Source: Streptomyces sp. NBC_00461 (lineage in GTDB: Bacteria > Actinomycetota > Actinomycetes > Streptomycetales > Streptomycetaceae). Taken from it: a DNA stretch of 64,000 nucleotides. Shown in pieces: positions 8,470 through 17,212 of this stretch (position 1 is its first letter; each line of letters begins with the position of its first letter). The notes under the pieces are model-generated. The model saw only the letters and a program-made list of their open reading frames with translations, made no database searches and was not told the origin of the DNA. Made by a program: the position numbers and the translations under genes. Location of the stretch: assembly GCF_036013935.1 (NCBI RefSeq), contig NZ_CP107902.1, forward strand, positions 7,163,001 to 7,227,000. The letters are read 5' to 3'.

Positions 8470-10074
8470 TCACTTCGCGGCCGAGCCGGCCGTGGCCTCG
8501 GCTTTCGCGGGGCCTCCTAACGTCGCCTCCGCCGCCGAGTACAGATCGGCTGGGCGCACGCCGCCCAGCGCCGCGACCAGATGGCCGTCGGGCCGGACCA
8601 GCAACACGGTGTGGGCGGCCGCGCCGGGATAGCTCTCGGCGACCAGCAGCTCGGCGGGGTGCGGCAGCGCGGACACCGCAGCCGCCAGCCGGGGCATGAC
8701 CCCGGCCGTCACCCAGTGCTTGCGCTCCCACACTCCTGTGCCCGGGGCGATCAGCACCACCAGCAGTGCACCGCGCCCGAGCCGGTCGCGGAGCCGTACG
8801 AAGGAACCGTCCTCGGCGGTGACCCGTACATCGGCGATCGCCGCACCGGGCGCGGTGGCCACGGGGACCTCCGCTTCGAGGTGCCGGGGCGCGAGCGGCG
8901 AGACGTCGTACGCCCCCGGCGCACCGAGCGCACCGCGCCCCAGATGACCGTCCGCGAGCAGCGCGTCGTGGCCGCGGGTCGAGCCGGGCACGTACGCGCG
9001 CAGCCCTCCGCCGCCGCGCAGCAGCGGCAGCACCTGGTCGGCGGCGCGCAGCCGGCCGGCGACGATCCCGCGCCGCTCCGCCTGGTAGCTGTCGAGCAGC
9101 GCCTCGTGCGGTCCGTGGTGCCAGGCGAGCGCCAGCTTCCAGGCCAGGTTGTCGGCGTCCCTGAGCCCCTCGTCCAGTCCCTGCGTACCCAGCGCACCGA
9201 GCAGGTGTGCCGCGTCCCCGGCGAGGAAGACCCGGCCGACGCGCCACCGGCGGGCCAGCCGGTGGTGGACGGTGTGGACTCCGGTGTCGAGGAGTTCGTA
9301 CGCCGGTGCCGAGCCGCCCTTCCAGCCGGCGAGCGTCTCCCGGACGCGCGCCAGCAGCAGCTCGGGAGTGACCAGGTCCTTTCCCGGCGGCAGCAGCCAG
9401 TCCAGGCGCCACACGCCGTCCGGCAGGGGGCGGGCGGTCACCTCACCGGCCGAGGGCGTGGACGTCCGCCACGGCGGCATCCGATGGAGCAACGCTTCGT
9501 CCGCCCACGGAAGTTCCGTGCGCAGTGCGGCCACGGCGTGTCGCTCCACAGCCGTACGGCCCGGGAAGCGGATGTCCTGGAGTTTGCGCACGGTGGAGCG
9601 CGGGCCGTCGCAGCCGACCAGGTAACTGCCGCGCCACCAGGTGCCCTGCGGGCCGCGGGTGTGCGCCGTGACCCCCGAGGGCTCCTGCTCGACGCTGTCG
9701 AGGCGGCTGTCCACGGCGAGGTCGACGAGCGGTTCGGCGGTCAGGGCGGTGCGCAAGGCGCCGGTCAGGACATGCTGGGCGATGTGCAACGGCGCGGGCT
9801 CGGCGTCGTCGCCGAACGTGACCTCGCGCATCACCTGCTTGCGCCGCAGAGACCGCCATGCGGCCCAGTGCGCGCCCTCCCGCGCGAGCGGCACTCCCGT
9901 CAGCCGCTCCAACAGGGCGGCGGTGTCCTCGCGCAGGACCACGGTGCGCGCGGGGCGCGGATCGTCCTTGCCGGGACCCTCGTCCAGCACTACGGAGGGC
10001 ACTTCCTGACGGGCCAGCGCCAGGGCGAGCGTGAGCCCGACGGGCCCCGCTCCGACGATGATCACCGGGTCCAC
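8470..10074 (-). CDS. FAD-dependent monooxygenase (aromatic hydroxylase type)
   Basis: This 534-residue flavoprotein belongs to the PheA/TfdB/MhpA family of NAD(P)H-dependent aromatic hydroxylases. The N-terminal dinucleotide motif is VIIVGAGPVGLTLALALA, the DG motif is LVGCDGPRSTVRKL near residue 165 and the GD motif is VFLAGDAAHLLGALGTQGLDEGLRDADNLAWKL near residue 290. The C-terminal ~170 residues resemble the thioredoxin-like dimerisation domain of this family. The gene is monocistronic between two hairpins. Neighbours give no substrate; a catabolic or tailoring role is equally possible. Confidence 0.85.
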   Translation of the reverse strand: MDPVIIVGAGPVGLTLALALARQEVPSVVLDEGPGKDDPRPARTVVLREDTAALLERLTGVPLAREGAHWAAWRSLRRKQVMREVTFGDDAEPAPLHIAQHVLTGALRTALTAEPLVDLAVDSRLDSVEQEPSGVTAHTRGPQGTWWRGSYLVGCDGPRSTVRKLQDIRFPGRTAVERHAVAALRTELPWADEALLHRMPPWRTSTPSAGEVTARPLPDGVWRLDWLLPPGKDLVTPELLLARVRETLAGWKGGSAPAYELLDTGVHTVHHRLARRWRVGRVFLAGDAAHLLGALGTQGLDEGLRDADNLAWKLALAWHHGPHEALLDSYQAERRGIVAGRLRAADQVLPLLRGGGGLRAYVPGSTRGHDALLADGHLGRGALGAPGAYDVSPLAPRHLEAEVPVATAPGAAIADVRVTAEDGSFVRLRDRLGRGALLVVLIAPGTGVWERKHWVTAGVMPRLAAAVSALPHPAELLVAESYPGAAAHTVLLVRPDGHLVAALGGVRPADLYSAAEATLGGPAKAEATAGSAAK

Positions 10075-10190
10075 GGCGCGGCGCCTCCTGCCCGCGGCGG
10101 CGTCCTGACGGACCTATGTGAACAGGAAGGTGGAGCAGGGTGCACGATCACAGAACGTATGCAACCCATTGTCGTTGTTTGCGTCAAGTG

Positions 10191-10224
10191 ACGGAGGCAG
10201 TGGCGATCACGCCACTGCCTCCGT
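10191..10224 (-). terminator. Terminator of the gluABCD operon
   Basis: A perfect 15-bp stem (10191-10205 with 10210-10224) with the 4-nt loop ATCA lies 25 bp beyond the gluD stop. It is a strong rho-independent-type hairpin without a marked U tract, as is common in Streptomyces. Confidence 0.85.
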
Positions 10225-10249
10225 ACGGGTCAGATGAGTTGACTGGTCA

Positions 10250-11161
10250 TCAGATGCCGGTGCCGCTGCCGGCGCCGGTCCCGTAGGTGCCGCCGATCGC
10301 CGCGGGGTTGACTTCCACGGTGTCCTCGCCGAGAACCGCGCCCGTGCTCTTCTTGCTGCGCCGCAGCCTGCCCTCCAGCCAGCTCGCGAAGCTGGTGAGG
10401 AGGAAGTTGACCACGATGAAGATGACCGCCACCCCGATGAAGCTCTGGATGACATCGGCGTAGTTGGCCGCGAACGTGCTGCGCGCGTTGAGCAGCTCCG
10501 TGTAGCCGATCATCACGCCGCCCAGCGCGGTGTCCTTCACGATGACCACCAGCTGGCTGACGATGGCCGGCAGCATGGCCGTCACCGCCTGCGGGAGCAG
10601 GATGCTCGTCATCGTCTGGCCCTTGCGCAGGCCGATCGCGTGCGCGGCTTCCGTCTGCCCCTTGGGGAGCGCCAGGATGCCGGCCCGGACGATCTCCGCG
10701 AGGACCGAGGCGTTGTAGAGCACCAGGCCGGTGACGACCGCGTACAGGGGCCGGTCCTCGGTGGATACGCCCGTGGAGCGGGCGTAGAACTCGTTGGCGA
10801 ACAGCATCAGCAGGAGCACCGGGATCGAGCGGAAGAACTCGACCACGACTCCGGCCGGCACGCGCACCCACCGGTGGTCGGACATGCGCGAGATGCCGAA
10901 GAAGGCGCCCAGCGGGAGGGCGATGACCATGGAGAGTGCGGCGGCCTTCAGGGTGTTGCCGAGGCCCGGCAGCAGATACGTCGTCCAGGCCTCGGACGTG
11001 GTGAACGGCTGCCACAGGGACCACTTCAGCTGGCCCTTGTCGTCCATCGTCCGCCAGATCCACCAGGCCAGGACAGCGAGCAGGACGACGAACACCACCG
11101 AGAGGAGGACGTTGCGCCGCTTGGCCCGGGGGCCGGGGGCGTCGTAGAGAACCGAGGTCAT
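10250..11161 (-). CDS. gluD: Glutamate-type ABC transporter permease
   Basis: This 303-residue inner-membrane permease has the HisM/ArtM-type EAA loop region (GQTEAAHAIGLRKGQTMTSILLPQAV) that docks on the ATPase. There are about five to six membrane segments plus a long C-terminal tail ending in Gly/Thr-rich sequence. The start ATG overlaps the gluC stop by 4 bp (ATGA). It is the last gene of a four-gene operon and is followed by a strong hairpin. By order and family this matches gluABCD, characterised in Corynebacterium and conserved in Streptomyces. Confidence 0.92.
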   Translation of the reverse strand: MTSVLYDAPGPRAKRRNVLLSVVFVVLLAVLAWWIWRTMDDKGQLKWSLWQPFTTSEAWTTYLLPGLGNTLKAAALSMVIALPLGAFFGISRMSDHRWVRVPAGVVVEFFRSIPVLLLMLFANEFYARSTGVSTEDRPLYAVVTGLVLYNASVLAEIVRAGILALPKGQTEAAHAIGLRKGQTMTSILLPQAVTAMLPAIVSQLVVIVKDTALGGVMIGYTELLNARSTFAANYADVIQSFIGVAVIFIVVNFLLTSFASWLEGRLRRSKKSTGAVLGEDTVEVNPAAIGGTYGTGAGSGTGI

Positions 11162-11823
11162 CGCTTCACCGCCAGTCGCTTGCCCAGCCAGCCGAGGATG
11201 AGGCCGGTGGGCAGGGTCAGAACCACGAACCCGAAAGCGAAGACCGCGCCGATGAGCAGCGTCTGGGCCTCGTTCTCGATCATCGTCTTCATCAGATACG
11301 CCGCCTCGGCCACGCCGATCGCGGCCGCCACGGTGGTGTTCTTGGTCAGTGCGATCAGTACGTTGGCCAGCGGGCCGATGACCGATCGGAACGCCTGCGG
11401 CAGCACGATGAGCCGGAGGGTCTGGCTGAAGCTCAGCCCGATGGCGCGGGCTGCCTCGGCCTGCCCCAGCGGCACGGTGTTGATGCCGGAGCGCACGGCC
11501 TCGCAGACGAAGGCCGAGGTGTAGGCGATGAAACCGAGCACCGCCAGCCTGAAGCCCTGGACCTTGAAGTCGGAAGCGCCCATCGTCACGCCGAAGATGT
11601 CGGCGAGGCCGAGCGAGTTGAAGACGATGATGACCGTCAGGGGGATGTTCCGGACGATGTTGACGTAGGCGGTGCCGAACCCGCGCATCAGCGGGACCGG
11701 GCTGACCCGCATCCCGGCCAGCAGGGTGCCCCAGACCAGGGAGCCGACGGCGGAGAGGACGGTGAGCTTCACCGTCATCCAGAACGCCCCTAGGACGTCA
11801 TAACCTTGAAGAAAGTCGAACAC
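11158..11823 (-). CDS. gluC: Glutamate-type ABC transporter permease
   Basis: This 221-residue permease is the partner of GluD. It has five hydrophobic segments, an early conserved LRIVRNIPLTVIIVF-like stretch (YVNIVRNIPLTVII) and the EAA loop GQAEAARAIGLSFSQTLRLIVLPQAF. The start is ATG 11823 (MFDFLQGYDVLGAFW). It follows gluB after a 117-bp gap that contains a 14-bp GC hairpin, and it overlaps gluD by 4 bp. Confidence 0.92.
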   Translation of the reverse strand: MFDFLQGYDVLGAFWMTVKLTVLSAVGSLVWGTLLAGMRVSPVPLMRGFGTAYVNIVRNIPLTVIIVFNSLGLADIFGVTMGASDFKVQGFRLAVLGFIAYTSAFVCEAVRSGINTVPLGQAEAARAIGLSFSQTLRLIVLPQAFRSVIGPLANVLIALTKNTTVAAAIGVAEAAYLMKTMIENEAQTLLIGAVFAFGFVVLTLPTGLILGWLGKRLAVKR

Positions 11824-11865
11824 GATCTCCCGCGCTTCCGGGTGTGTGGCGTACGAGAAGGGCGT

Positions 11866-11905
11866 GGCGCGCCGCCGCCGTGATCGCGGCGGGCGGCGGC
11901 GCGCC
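11866..11905 (-). promoter_or_regulatory. GC-rich hairpin between gluB and gluC
   Basis: GGCGCGCCGCCGCC (11866-11879) pairs perfectly with 11892-11905 around a 12-nt loop. It lies between the binding-protein gene and the permease genes. Such intercistronic stems in ABC operons usually act as partial terminators or mRNA stabilisers, so that binding protein is made in excess over permease. That role is inferred. Confidence 0.75.
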
Positions 11906-11940
11906 CCGGTGGACCCCTGCGTGGCCGCGGTTTCCTGGGG

Positions 11941-12783
11941 TTACTTGACGATGACGCCGACCTTCGGGGCGGGCTCGTACTTGTAGTGGGCCGGACCGAA
12001 GTTCTTCTCGACGTCCTTCTTCCAGGTGCCGTCGCTGACCATGGACTTCAGGGCATCGTTGATCTTGTTGAGGGTCGCGGTGTCACCCTTCTTCACACCG
12101 ATGCCGTAGTTCTCGTTGCTGAGCTTGAGCCCGAGGAGCTTGAACTGGCCCTTGTACTTGTCCTGCGCGGCATAGCCCGCGAGGATCGAGTCGTCCGTGG
12201 TCAGCGCGTCCACAGCGCCGCTCTGGAGGCTGGCGATGCACTCCGAGTAGCCGCTGTTCTCCTTGAGGTTGGCCTTGGGGGCGATCGTCTTCTGGACGTT
12301 CTGCGCCGACGTGGAGCCGGTCACGGAGCACAGGTTCTGACCGTTGAGGTCCGTGCCCTTGGTGATCTTCGAGTCCTTCTTCACCAGCAGGTCCTGGTGG
12401 GCCAGGAAGTAGGGGCCGGCGAAGTCGACCTTCTGCTTGCGCTCGTCGTTGATCGAGTACGAGGCCACGATGAACTTGACGTCGCCACGCTGGAGGGCGT
12501 TCTCGCGGTCGGCGCTCTTGGTCTCGACGAAGTCGATCTGGTTCGGCTTGTAGCCGAGCTTGCCTGCCACGTAGGTCGCCACGTCCACGTCGAAGCCGGA
12601 GAAGGAACCGCTCGGCTCCTTCAGGCCCAGGCCGGGCTGGTCGTACTTGATACCGATCTTGATCTTGCCGCCGCCGCTGCTGGAGGAGCCGCTGTCCTTG
12701 TTGTCGCTCGACCCACAGGCCGTGGCGGCCAGGGCAAGGGCGAGGACGGCTGCCGAGGCGGCGGTGACCTTGCGGAGCTTCAT
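11941..12783 (-). CDS. gluB: Glutamate-binding lipoprotein of ABC transporter
   Basis: This is a 280-residue extracellular solute-binding protein of the polar amino acid family. The signal peptide MKLRKVTAASAAVLALALAA runs into a lipobox with Cys (TAC|GSS), followed by a Ser/Gly linker and the binding fold starting IKIGIKYDQPGLGLKEPSGSF. The family motif GFDVDVATYVAGKLGY and the Arg-free YSINDERKQKVDFAGPYF region are present. The ATG at 12783 has AAAGGA eight bases upstream; an ATG three codons earlier (12792) is possible. It sits between gluA and gluC and delivers glutamate or aspartate to the permease. Confidence 0.93.
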   Translation of the reverse strand: MKLRKVTAASAAVLALALAATACGSSDNKDSGSSSSGGGKIKIGIKYDQPGLGLKEPSGSFSGFDVDVATYVAGKLGYKPNQIDFVETKSADRENALQRGDVKFIVASYSINDERKQKVDFAGPYFLAHQDLLVKKDSKITKGTDLNGQNLCSVTGSTSAQNVQKTIAPKANLKENSGYSECIASLQSGAVDALTTDDSILAGYAAQDKYKGQFKLLGLKLSNENYGIGVKKGDTATLNKINDALKSMVSDGTWKKDVEKNFGPAHYKYEPAPKVGVIVK

Positions 12784-12812
12784 GATGAACATCCTTTGGC
12801 TGGTGAAGTGAT

Positions 12813-12874
12813 GCGGGCCGGCGAGGCGACGCGGGCCGGCGAACGACGCGGGCCGGCGAAGCGATGCGAGCCGG
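12813..12874 (-). repeat. Tandem GC-rich repeats between gluA and gluB
   Basis: Three exact copies of GCGGGCCGGCGA (12813-12824, 12831-12842, 12848-12859) and a degenerate fourth (12866-12874) are spaced 17-18 bp apart in the 112-bp gluA-gluB spacer. No open frame uses them. They may be an expanding simple repeat, or each may form a weak stem because GGCCGGC is nearly self-complementary. Confidence 0.75.
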
Positions 12875-12895
12875 TGGTGGCCGGGCGGGCGAACG

Positions 12896-13672
12896 TCAGT
12901 GGTGAAGGATCTTCGACAGGAAGTCCTTGGCGCGGTCGCTGCGCGGATTGCTGAAGAACTGGTCTGGCGCAGCCTCCTCGACGATCCGGCCGTCCGCCAT
13001 GAACACCACGCGATTTGCAGCCGATCGTGCGAAACCCATCTCATGGGTGACGACGATCATGGTCATGCCGTCCCGGGCGAGCTGCTGCATGACCTCAAGG
13101 ACCTCGTTGATCATCTCCGGGTCGAGGGCCGACGTCGGCTCGTCGAAGAGCATGACCTTGGGATCCATGGCCAGGGCCCGCGCGATGGCGACGCGCTGCT
13201 GCTGGCCGCCGGAGAGCTGCGCGGGGTACTTGTCCGCCTGCGTGGCCACGCCGACGCGGTCCAGCAGGGCCCGGGCCTTCTCCTCGGCCGTCTTCTTGTC
13301 GGCCTTGCGGACCTTGATCTGTCCCAGCATCACGTTCTCGAGCACGGTCTTGTGCGCGAAGAGATTGAAGGACTGGAAGACCATCCCGACATCGGCGCGC
13401 AGCCGGGCCAGCGCCTTGCCCTCGTGGGGCAGCGGCTTGCCGTCGATCGCGATCGAGCCCGAGTCGACGGTCTCCAGACGGTTGATGGTGCGGCACAGGG
13501 TGGACTTGCCGGACCCGGAGGGCCCGATGACCACGACGACCTCGCCGCGGGCGATCGTCAGATCGATGTCCTGGAGTACATGCAACGCGCCGAAATGCTT
13601 GTTGACGCTCTTCAGGACGACCAGCTCGCCGGTTGCGGCCGCGTCTTCCTTGGCCACCGATACTTCGGTCAT
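12896..13672 (-). CDS. gluA: Glutamate-type ABC transporter ATP-binding protein
   Basis: This 258-residue ATPase belongs to the polar amino acid uptake class (GlnQ/ArtP). The Walker [11 protein letters not shown]-loop [16 protein letters not shown], signature LSGGQQQR and Walker [14 protein letters not shown] are all intact, followed by the switch His in [12 protein letters not shown]. An N-terminal 15-residue tail precedes the domain. ATG 13672 ([10 protein letters not shown]) follows an AGGAGGAC-like site. It is first in the operon; its promoter must lie in the 289-bp gap shared with the divergent response regulator gene. Confidence 0.94.
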   Translation of the reverse strand: MTEVSVAKEDAAATGELVVLKSVNKHFGALHVLQDIDLTIARGEVVVVIGPSGSGKSTLCRTINRLETVDSGSIAIDGKPLPHEGKALARLRADVGMVFQSFNLFAHKTVLENVMLGQIKVRKADKKTAEEKARALLDRVGVATQADKYPAQLSGGQQQRVAIARALAMDPKVMLFDEPTSALDPEMINEVLEVMQQLARDGMTMIVVTHEMGFARSAANRVVFMADGRIVEEAAPDQFFSNPRSDRAKDFLSKILHH

Positions 13673-13961
13673 GGCTCTCTGGCTCCGTCCTCCTCGGTTG
13701 CGGAGGACAGTAGTGACGCCCGACGACCAGCGTCATTACATCTGAGGGGAATCTGAGCATCACGATCCGATAGCAATCGGACACGTGTCGTAGCAGTTGG
13801 CACGCGCTCGCGTATCGGCCGGGTAACTAAAGCGGCGTGCAACCGGAACCCGCTTGACGCCGTTGTCGTCCATCAGCGTGACTGCCTTGGTGCACGCGCG
13901 CGCGTGCCCGGGTTTTTGTATCCATCCTGATCGTACGGCCGATGAACCGAAGGAGGCCCGG
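13673..13961. promoter_or_regulatory. Divergent promoter region gluA / response regulator
   Basis: The 289-bp gap feeds gluA leftwards and the two-component pair rightwards. A dyad TCCGAT-AGCA-ATCGGA lies at 13766-13781 and is directly followed by ACACGTGT; it is a candidate operator. The 16-bp perfect palindrome GCACGCGCGCGCGTGC spans 13892-13907. I cannot place the hexamers of either promoter with confidence. Confidence 0.5.
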
Positions 13962-14648
13962 ATGAGACTGCTCCTCGTCGAGGACGACAACCATGTCGCC
14001 GCCGCTCTTTCCGCGGTTCTGGCACGGCACGGTTTCGACGTCACGCACGCGCGTAGCGGCGAGGAAGCTCTCCAGGCGCTGGTTCCGGAGAGTGACGGCT
14101 TCGGCGTCGTACTGCTCGACCTGGGGCTGCCCGACCAGGACGGCTACGAGGTCTGCGGCAAGATCCGCAAGCGCACCAGCACCCCGGTGATCATGGTCAC
14201 CGCCCGCTCCGACGTCCGCTCCCGCATCCACGGCCTCAACCTCGGCGCCGACGACTACGTGGTGAAGCCGTACGACACCGGAGAACTGCTCGCCCGGATC
14301 CACGCCGTCAGCCGGCGCACCTCCCACGAGGACGCCGCCGCGGGCACCGAGAGCGGGCTGCGCCTCGGTTCCGTGCTCATCGAGCTGCCCACCCGGCAGG
14401 TCAGCGTGGACGGTTCGGTTGTCCAACTGACCCGCAAGGAGTTCGACCTTCTCGCGCTCCTCGCGCAGCGCCCCGGAGTCGTCTTCCGCCGGGAGCAGAT
14501 CATCAGCGAGGTCTGGCGCACCAGTTGGGAGGGGACCGGACGCACCCTGGAGGTGCACGTCGCGTCCCTGCGCGCCAAACTGCGCATGCCGGCCCTGATC
14601 GAGACCGTACGAGGCGTCGGCTACCGGCTCGTCGCCCCGGCCTCGTAG
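13962..14648 (+). CDS. OmpR/PhoB family response regulator
   Basis: This 228-residue regulator has a receiver domain (residues 1-~118) with the acidic pair E7/D8-D9, phospho-acceptor D53 (LLDLGLPDQDGYE), Thr in MVTARSD and Lys in YVVKPYD. A C-terminal winged-helix DNA-binding domain (~125-225) ends in LEVHVASLRAKL...ETVRGVGYRL. ATG 13962 follows AAGGAGG, so the start is firm. The kinase gene begins nine bases after its stop; the pair is an operon. Target genes are unknown; divergent gluABCD and the convergent TAXI protein are the nearest candidates. Confidence 0.95.
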   Translation: MRLLLVEDDNHVAAALSAVLARHGFDVTHARSGEEALQALVPESDGFGVVLLDLGLPDQDGYEVCGKIRKRTSTPVIMVTARSDVRSRIHGLNLGADDYVVKPYDTGELLARIHAVSRRTSHEDAAAGTESGLRLGSVLIELPTRQVSVDGSVVQLTRKEFDLLALLAQRPGVVFRREQIISEVWRTSWEGTGRTLEVHVASLRAKLRMPALIETVRGVGYRLVAPAS

Positions 14649-14657
14649 CGTGCACGG

Positions 14658-16061
14658 GTGCGTACACGTCTTCTTCCGCTGCTCATCGTCCTGATGGCGG
14701 CCGTGCTGCTCGCTCTCGGCATCCCGCTCGCGGTGAGCGTGGCCGCCGCTCAGCAGCAGAAGGTCGTCGTCGACCGGATCGACGACACGGCACGCTTCGC
14801 GTCCCTGGCCCAGTTCGTCACCGACGCCTGCAGCTCCACGCGTACGTCGACGGACGAGCGCCTGGAGACCCTGGAGAGTGAACTCGGCAGCTACTACGGC
14901 GTCTACGGCATCCGTGCCGGCGTGTTCTGCCGCACCGACATTCCCATGGCCCAGGCGCCGGAGACCTTCTTCCTGCCCGAGACAGGCGTCGTGCGCGATG
15001 CGTTCAACGAGGCGAAGCTCAGCCGCCGCAGCCATGACCCGAAGCAGGTGTGGCCCTGGCAGCGCAGCCGTCTCGTCGTCGCCTCGCCGGTGATCCGGGA
15101 CGGCGACGTCGTCGCGGTCGTCGTCACCGACTCGCCCACCGGAGCGCTGCGTTCGCGGATCCTGCACGGCTGGCTGGTCATCGGCGTGGGCGAGATCGCC
15201 GCGATGCTGCTGGCCGTCGGTGCCGCGCTCAGGCTGACCGGCTGGGTGCTCAGGCCCGTACGCGTACTGGACGCCACCACCCACTCGATCGCGAGCGGCC
15301 GGCTGAAGTCGCGGGTCGCGGCCGCGGGCGGACCGCCGGAACTCAGACGCCTGGCCCGGTCGTTCAACGAGATGGCGGACAACGTCGAGGAGGTCCTGGA
15401 GCAGCAGCGCGCCTTCGTCGCCGACGCCTCGCACCAGCTGCGCAACCCCCTCGCCGCGCTGCTGCTGCGCATCGAGCTGCTCGCACTCGAACTGCCGGAG
15501 GACAACGAGGAGATCGCGTCGGTCCGCACCGAGGGAAAGCGCCTCGCGGAGGTCCTCGACGACCTGCTCGACCTGGCCCTGGCCGAGCACAACGAGGCCG
15601 ACCTCCGGGTCACCGACATCGGCGCGCTGACCGCCGAGCGCGTCGCGGCGTGGACGCCGACCGCCGAGGCCAAGGGCGTGCGCCTCGTGGGCAGTTGCCC
15701 GCCGACCACCGCCTGGGCCGACCCGGTCACTCTCTCCAGCGCCCTGGACGCGGTGATCGACAACGCGGTCAAGTTCACGCCCGAGGACGAGTGCGTCGAG
15801 GTGACGGTCGTGGCCGACGGCGACATCTCGACCGTCGTGGTGACCGACAACGGCCCGGGTCTGACCGACGAGGAGCTCGCCCGCGTCGGCGACCGCTTCT
15901 GGCGCAGCGGCCGTCACCAGAACATCAAGGGCTCCGGCCTCGGCCTGTCCATCTCGCGCACGCTGCTTGCGGCGGGCGGCGGATCCATCTCGTACGACCG
16001 CCACGAGCCGCACGGACTGACGGTGACGGTGTCGGTGCCGAGGAACAGCCCTACGGCCTGA
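14658..16061 (+). CDS. Sensor histidine kinase
   Basis: This 467-residue membrane kinase has TM1 at ~8-30, an extracytoplasmic sensor of ~130 residues containing two Cys (in DACSSTR and GVFCRTD), TM2 at ~170-195 and a HAMP linker (RLTGWVLRPVRVLDATTHSIASG). The phospho-acceptor is H259 in ADASHQLRNPLAALLLRIE. The ATPase domain shows VIDNAVKFTPE (N box), VVTDNGPGLTDEEL (G1) and GSGLGLSISR (G2). The start is GTG 14658. It is the partner of the upstream OmpR-type regulator. The signal is unknown; the adjacent TAXI binding protein could present one. Confidence 0.95.
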   Translation: MRTRLLPLLIVLMAAVLLALGIPLAVSVAAAQQQKVVVDRIDDTARFASLAQFVTDACSSTRTSTDERLETLESELGSYYGVYGIRAGVFCRTDIPMAQAPETFFLPETGVVRDAFNEAKLSRRSHDPKQVWPWQRSRLVVASPVIRDGDVVAVVVTDSPTGALRSRILHGWLVIGVGEIAAMLLAVGAALRLTGWVLRPVRVLDATTHSIASGRLKSRVAAAGGPPELRRLARSFNEMADNVEEVLEQQRAFVADASHQLRNPLAALLLRIELLALELPEDNEEIASVRTEGKRLAEVLDDLLDLALAEHNEADLRVTDIGALTAERVAAWTPTAEAKGVRLVGSCPPTTAWADPVTLSSALDAVIDNAVKFTPEDECVEVTVVADGDISTVVVTDNGPGLTDEELARVGDRFWRSGRHQNIKGSGLGLSISRTLLAAGGGSISYDRHEPHGLTVTVSVPRNSPTA

Positions 16062-16114
16062 CGAGCAGCTCCAGGGCCCGACGGCCCGCCCTGAGCCACG
16101 ACGACCTGCCCTTG

Positions 16115-17113
16115 CTAGGGCTTGACGGACTGGTAGTAGCGCCGGGCGCCCTCGTGCAGTTGCAGCGGGTCGGTGTAGATCGCGGTGCGCAGGTCGACGA
16201 GTTGCGCGGAGTGCACGCGCGTGCCGATGCCGTCGCGGCTCCTGATCACCGTGCGGGTCACCCACTCGGTGAGCCGGGGGTCCATGTCCTTGCGTGTCAT
16301 CAGCAGGTTGGACACCGCCAGTGTCGGCACGGCGAACCCGTTCTGAATGCTGGGGTAGGCCGACTCCGGCATGTTGGTGGCGCGGTAGTAGCGGGTGGCG
16401 CCGCCCTGCTCGTGCAGCTTGGCGACAAGGTCGGGACGGATCGGGACGAAGCGGAAGGTGAAGCGGTCGGCCAGCTGCTGCAGGCCCTGCGTCGGCAGCC
16501 CGCCCGACCAGAAGAAGGCGTCGATCTTGCCCTGCTTCAGCCGGTCCGGCCCGGTGTCGATGCCGTCGGCGAACGGCCTGATGTCCTTCGCCGCGTCTAT
16601 GCCCGCCGCCTTGAGCACCCGGTTCGCGATCAGCCGCACACCCGAGCTGGGCGGCCCGATGGCCACCCGCTTGTCCTTCAGGTCCGCGACGGACCTGATG
16701 CCCGAGTCGCGCGGCACGACGAGCTGCACGTAGTCGTCGTACAGCCGGGCGACCCCGCGCAGCCGGTCGGCACCGGGACCGCCGCCGAGTTCGTACGTCT
16801 CCACGGCGTCGGCCGCGGCGATGGTGAAGTCGGCGCGGCCGGCCGCCACGCGCCGGACGTTCTCCTGCGAACCGTGGCTGGTCTGCAACTCCACCTTCAG
16901 GTTCGGCATGTCCTGGTCGAGCGCGGTGCGCAGCAGCTTGGCGTACTGCTGGTACACCCCGGCCTGTGTTCCCGTGCTGATCGTGATCGTCCCGCTCGGA
17001 GCCGCCTCGCCCAGGGGCAGCAGCCACCACAGCAGCAGCCCGAACGCGACGAAGCCGGCGGCCGCGCCCTGCAGAGCCCGGCGCCGGCCGAACCGGGGGA
17101 ACAACTTGGACAT
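16115..17113 (-). CDS. TAXI family solute-binding protein
   Basis: This 332-residue protein belongs to the TAXI branch of TRAP transporter substrate-binding proteins. An N-terminal membrane anchor or signal (LQGAAAGFVAFGLLLWWLLPLGEA) is followed by the family opening GTITISTGTQAGVYQQYAKLLRTALD and by LKDKRVAIGPPSSGVRLIANRVLKAAGI and KIDAFFWSGGLPTQGL. No TRAP membrane subunits (DctQ/DctM type) are nearby. It is convergent with a two-component pair, 53 bp apart from the kinase stop, so a sensing rather than uptake role is plausible. Confidence 0.88.
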   Translation of the reverse strand: MSKLFPRFGRRRALQGAAAGFVAFGLLLWWLLPLGEAAPSGTITISTGTQAGVYQQYAKLLRTALDQDMPNLKVELQTSHGSQENVRRVAAGRADFTIAAADAVETYELGGGPGADRLRGVARLYDDYVQLVVPRDSGIRSVADLKDKRVAIGPPSSGVRLIANRVLKAAGIDAAKDIRPFADGIDTGPDRLKQGKIDAFFWSGGLPTQGLQQLADRFTFRFVPIRPDLVAKLHEQGGATRYYRATNMPESAYPSIQNGFAVPTLAVSNLLMTRKDMDPRLTEWVTRTVIRSRDGIGTRVHSAQLVDLRTAIYTDPLQLHEGARRYYQSVKP

Positions 17114-17212
17114 GCGAGGGATCCTGCCAGCCGGTAAGCGATGCTGACCAGGGCAGGGGTCACAACCCGATCACGAAGGGGTGTTGTCAGTGCTGGTCGA
17201 TAAGGTCGCCGC

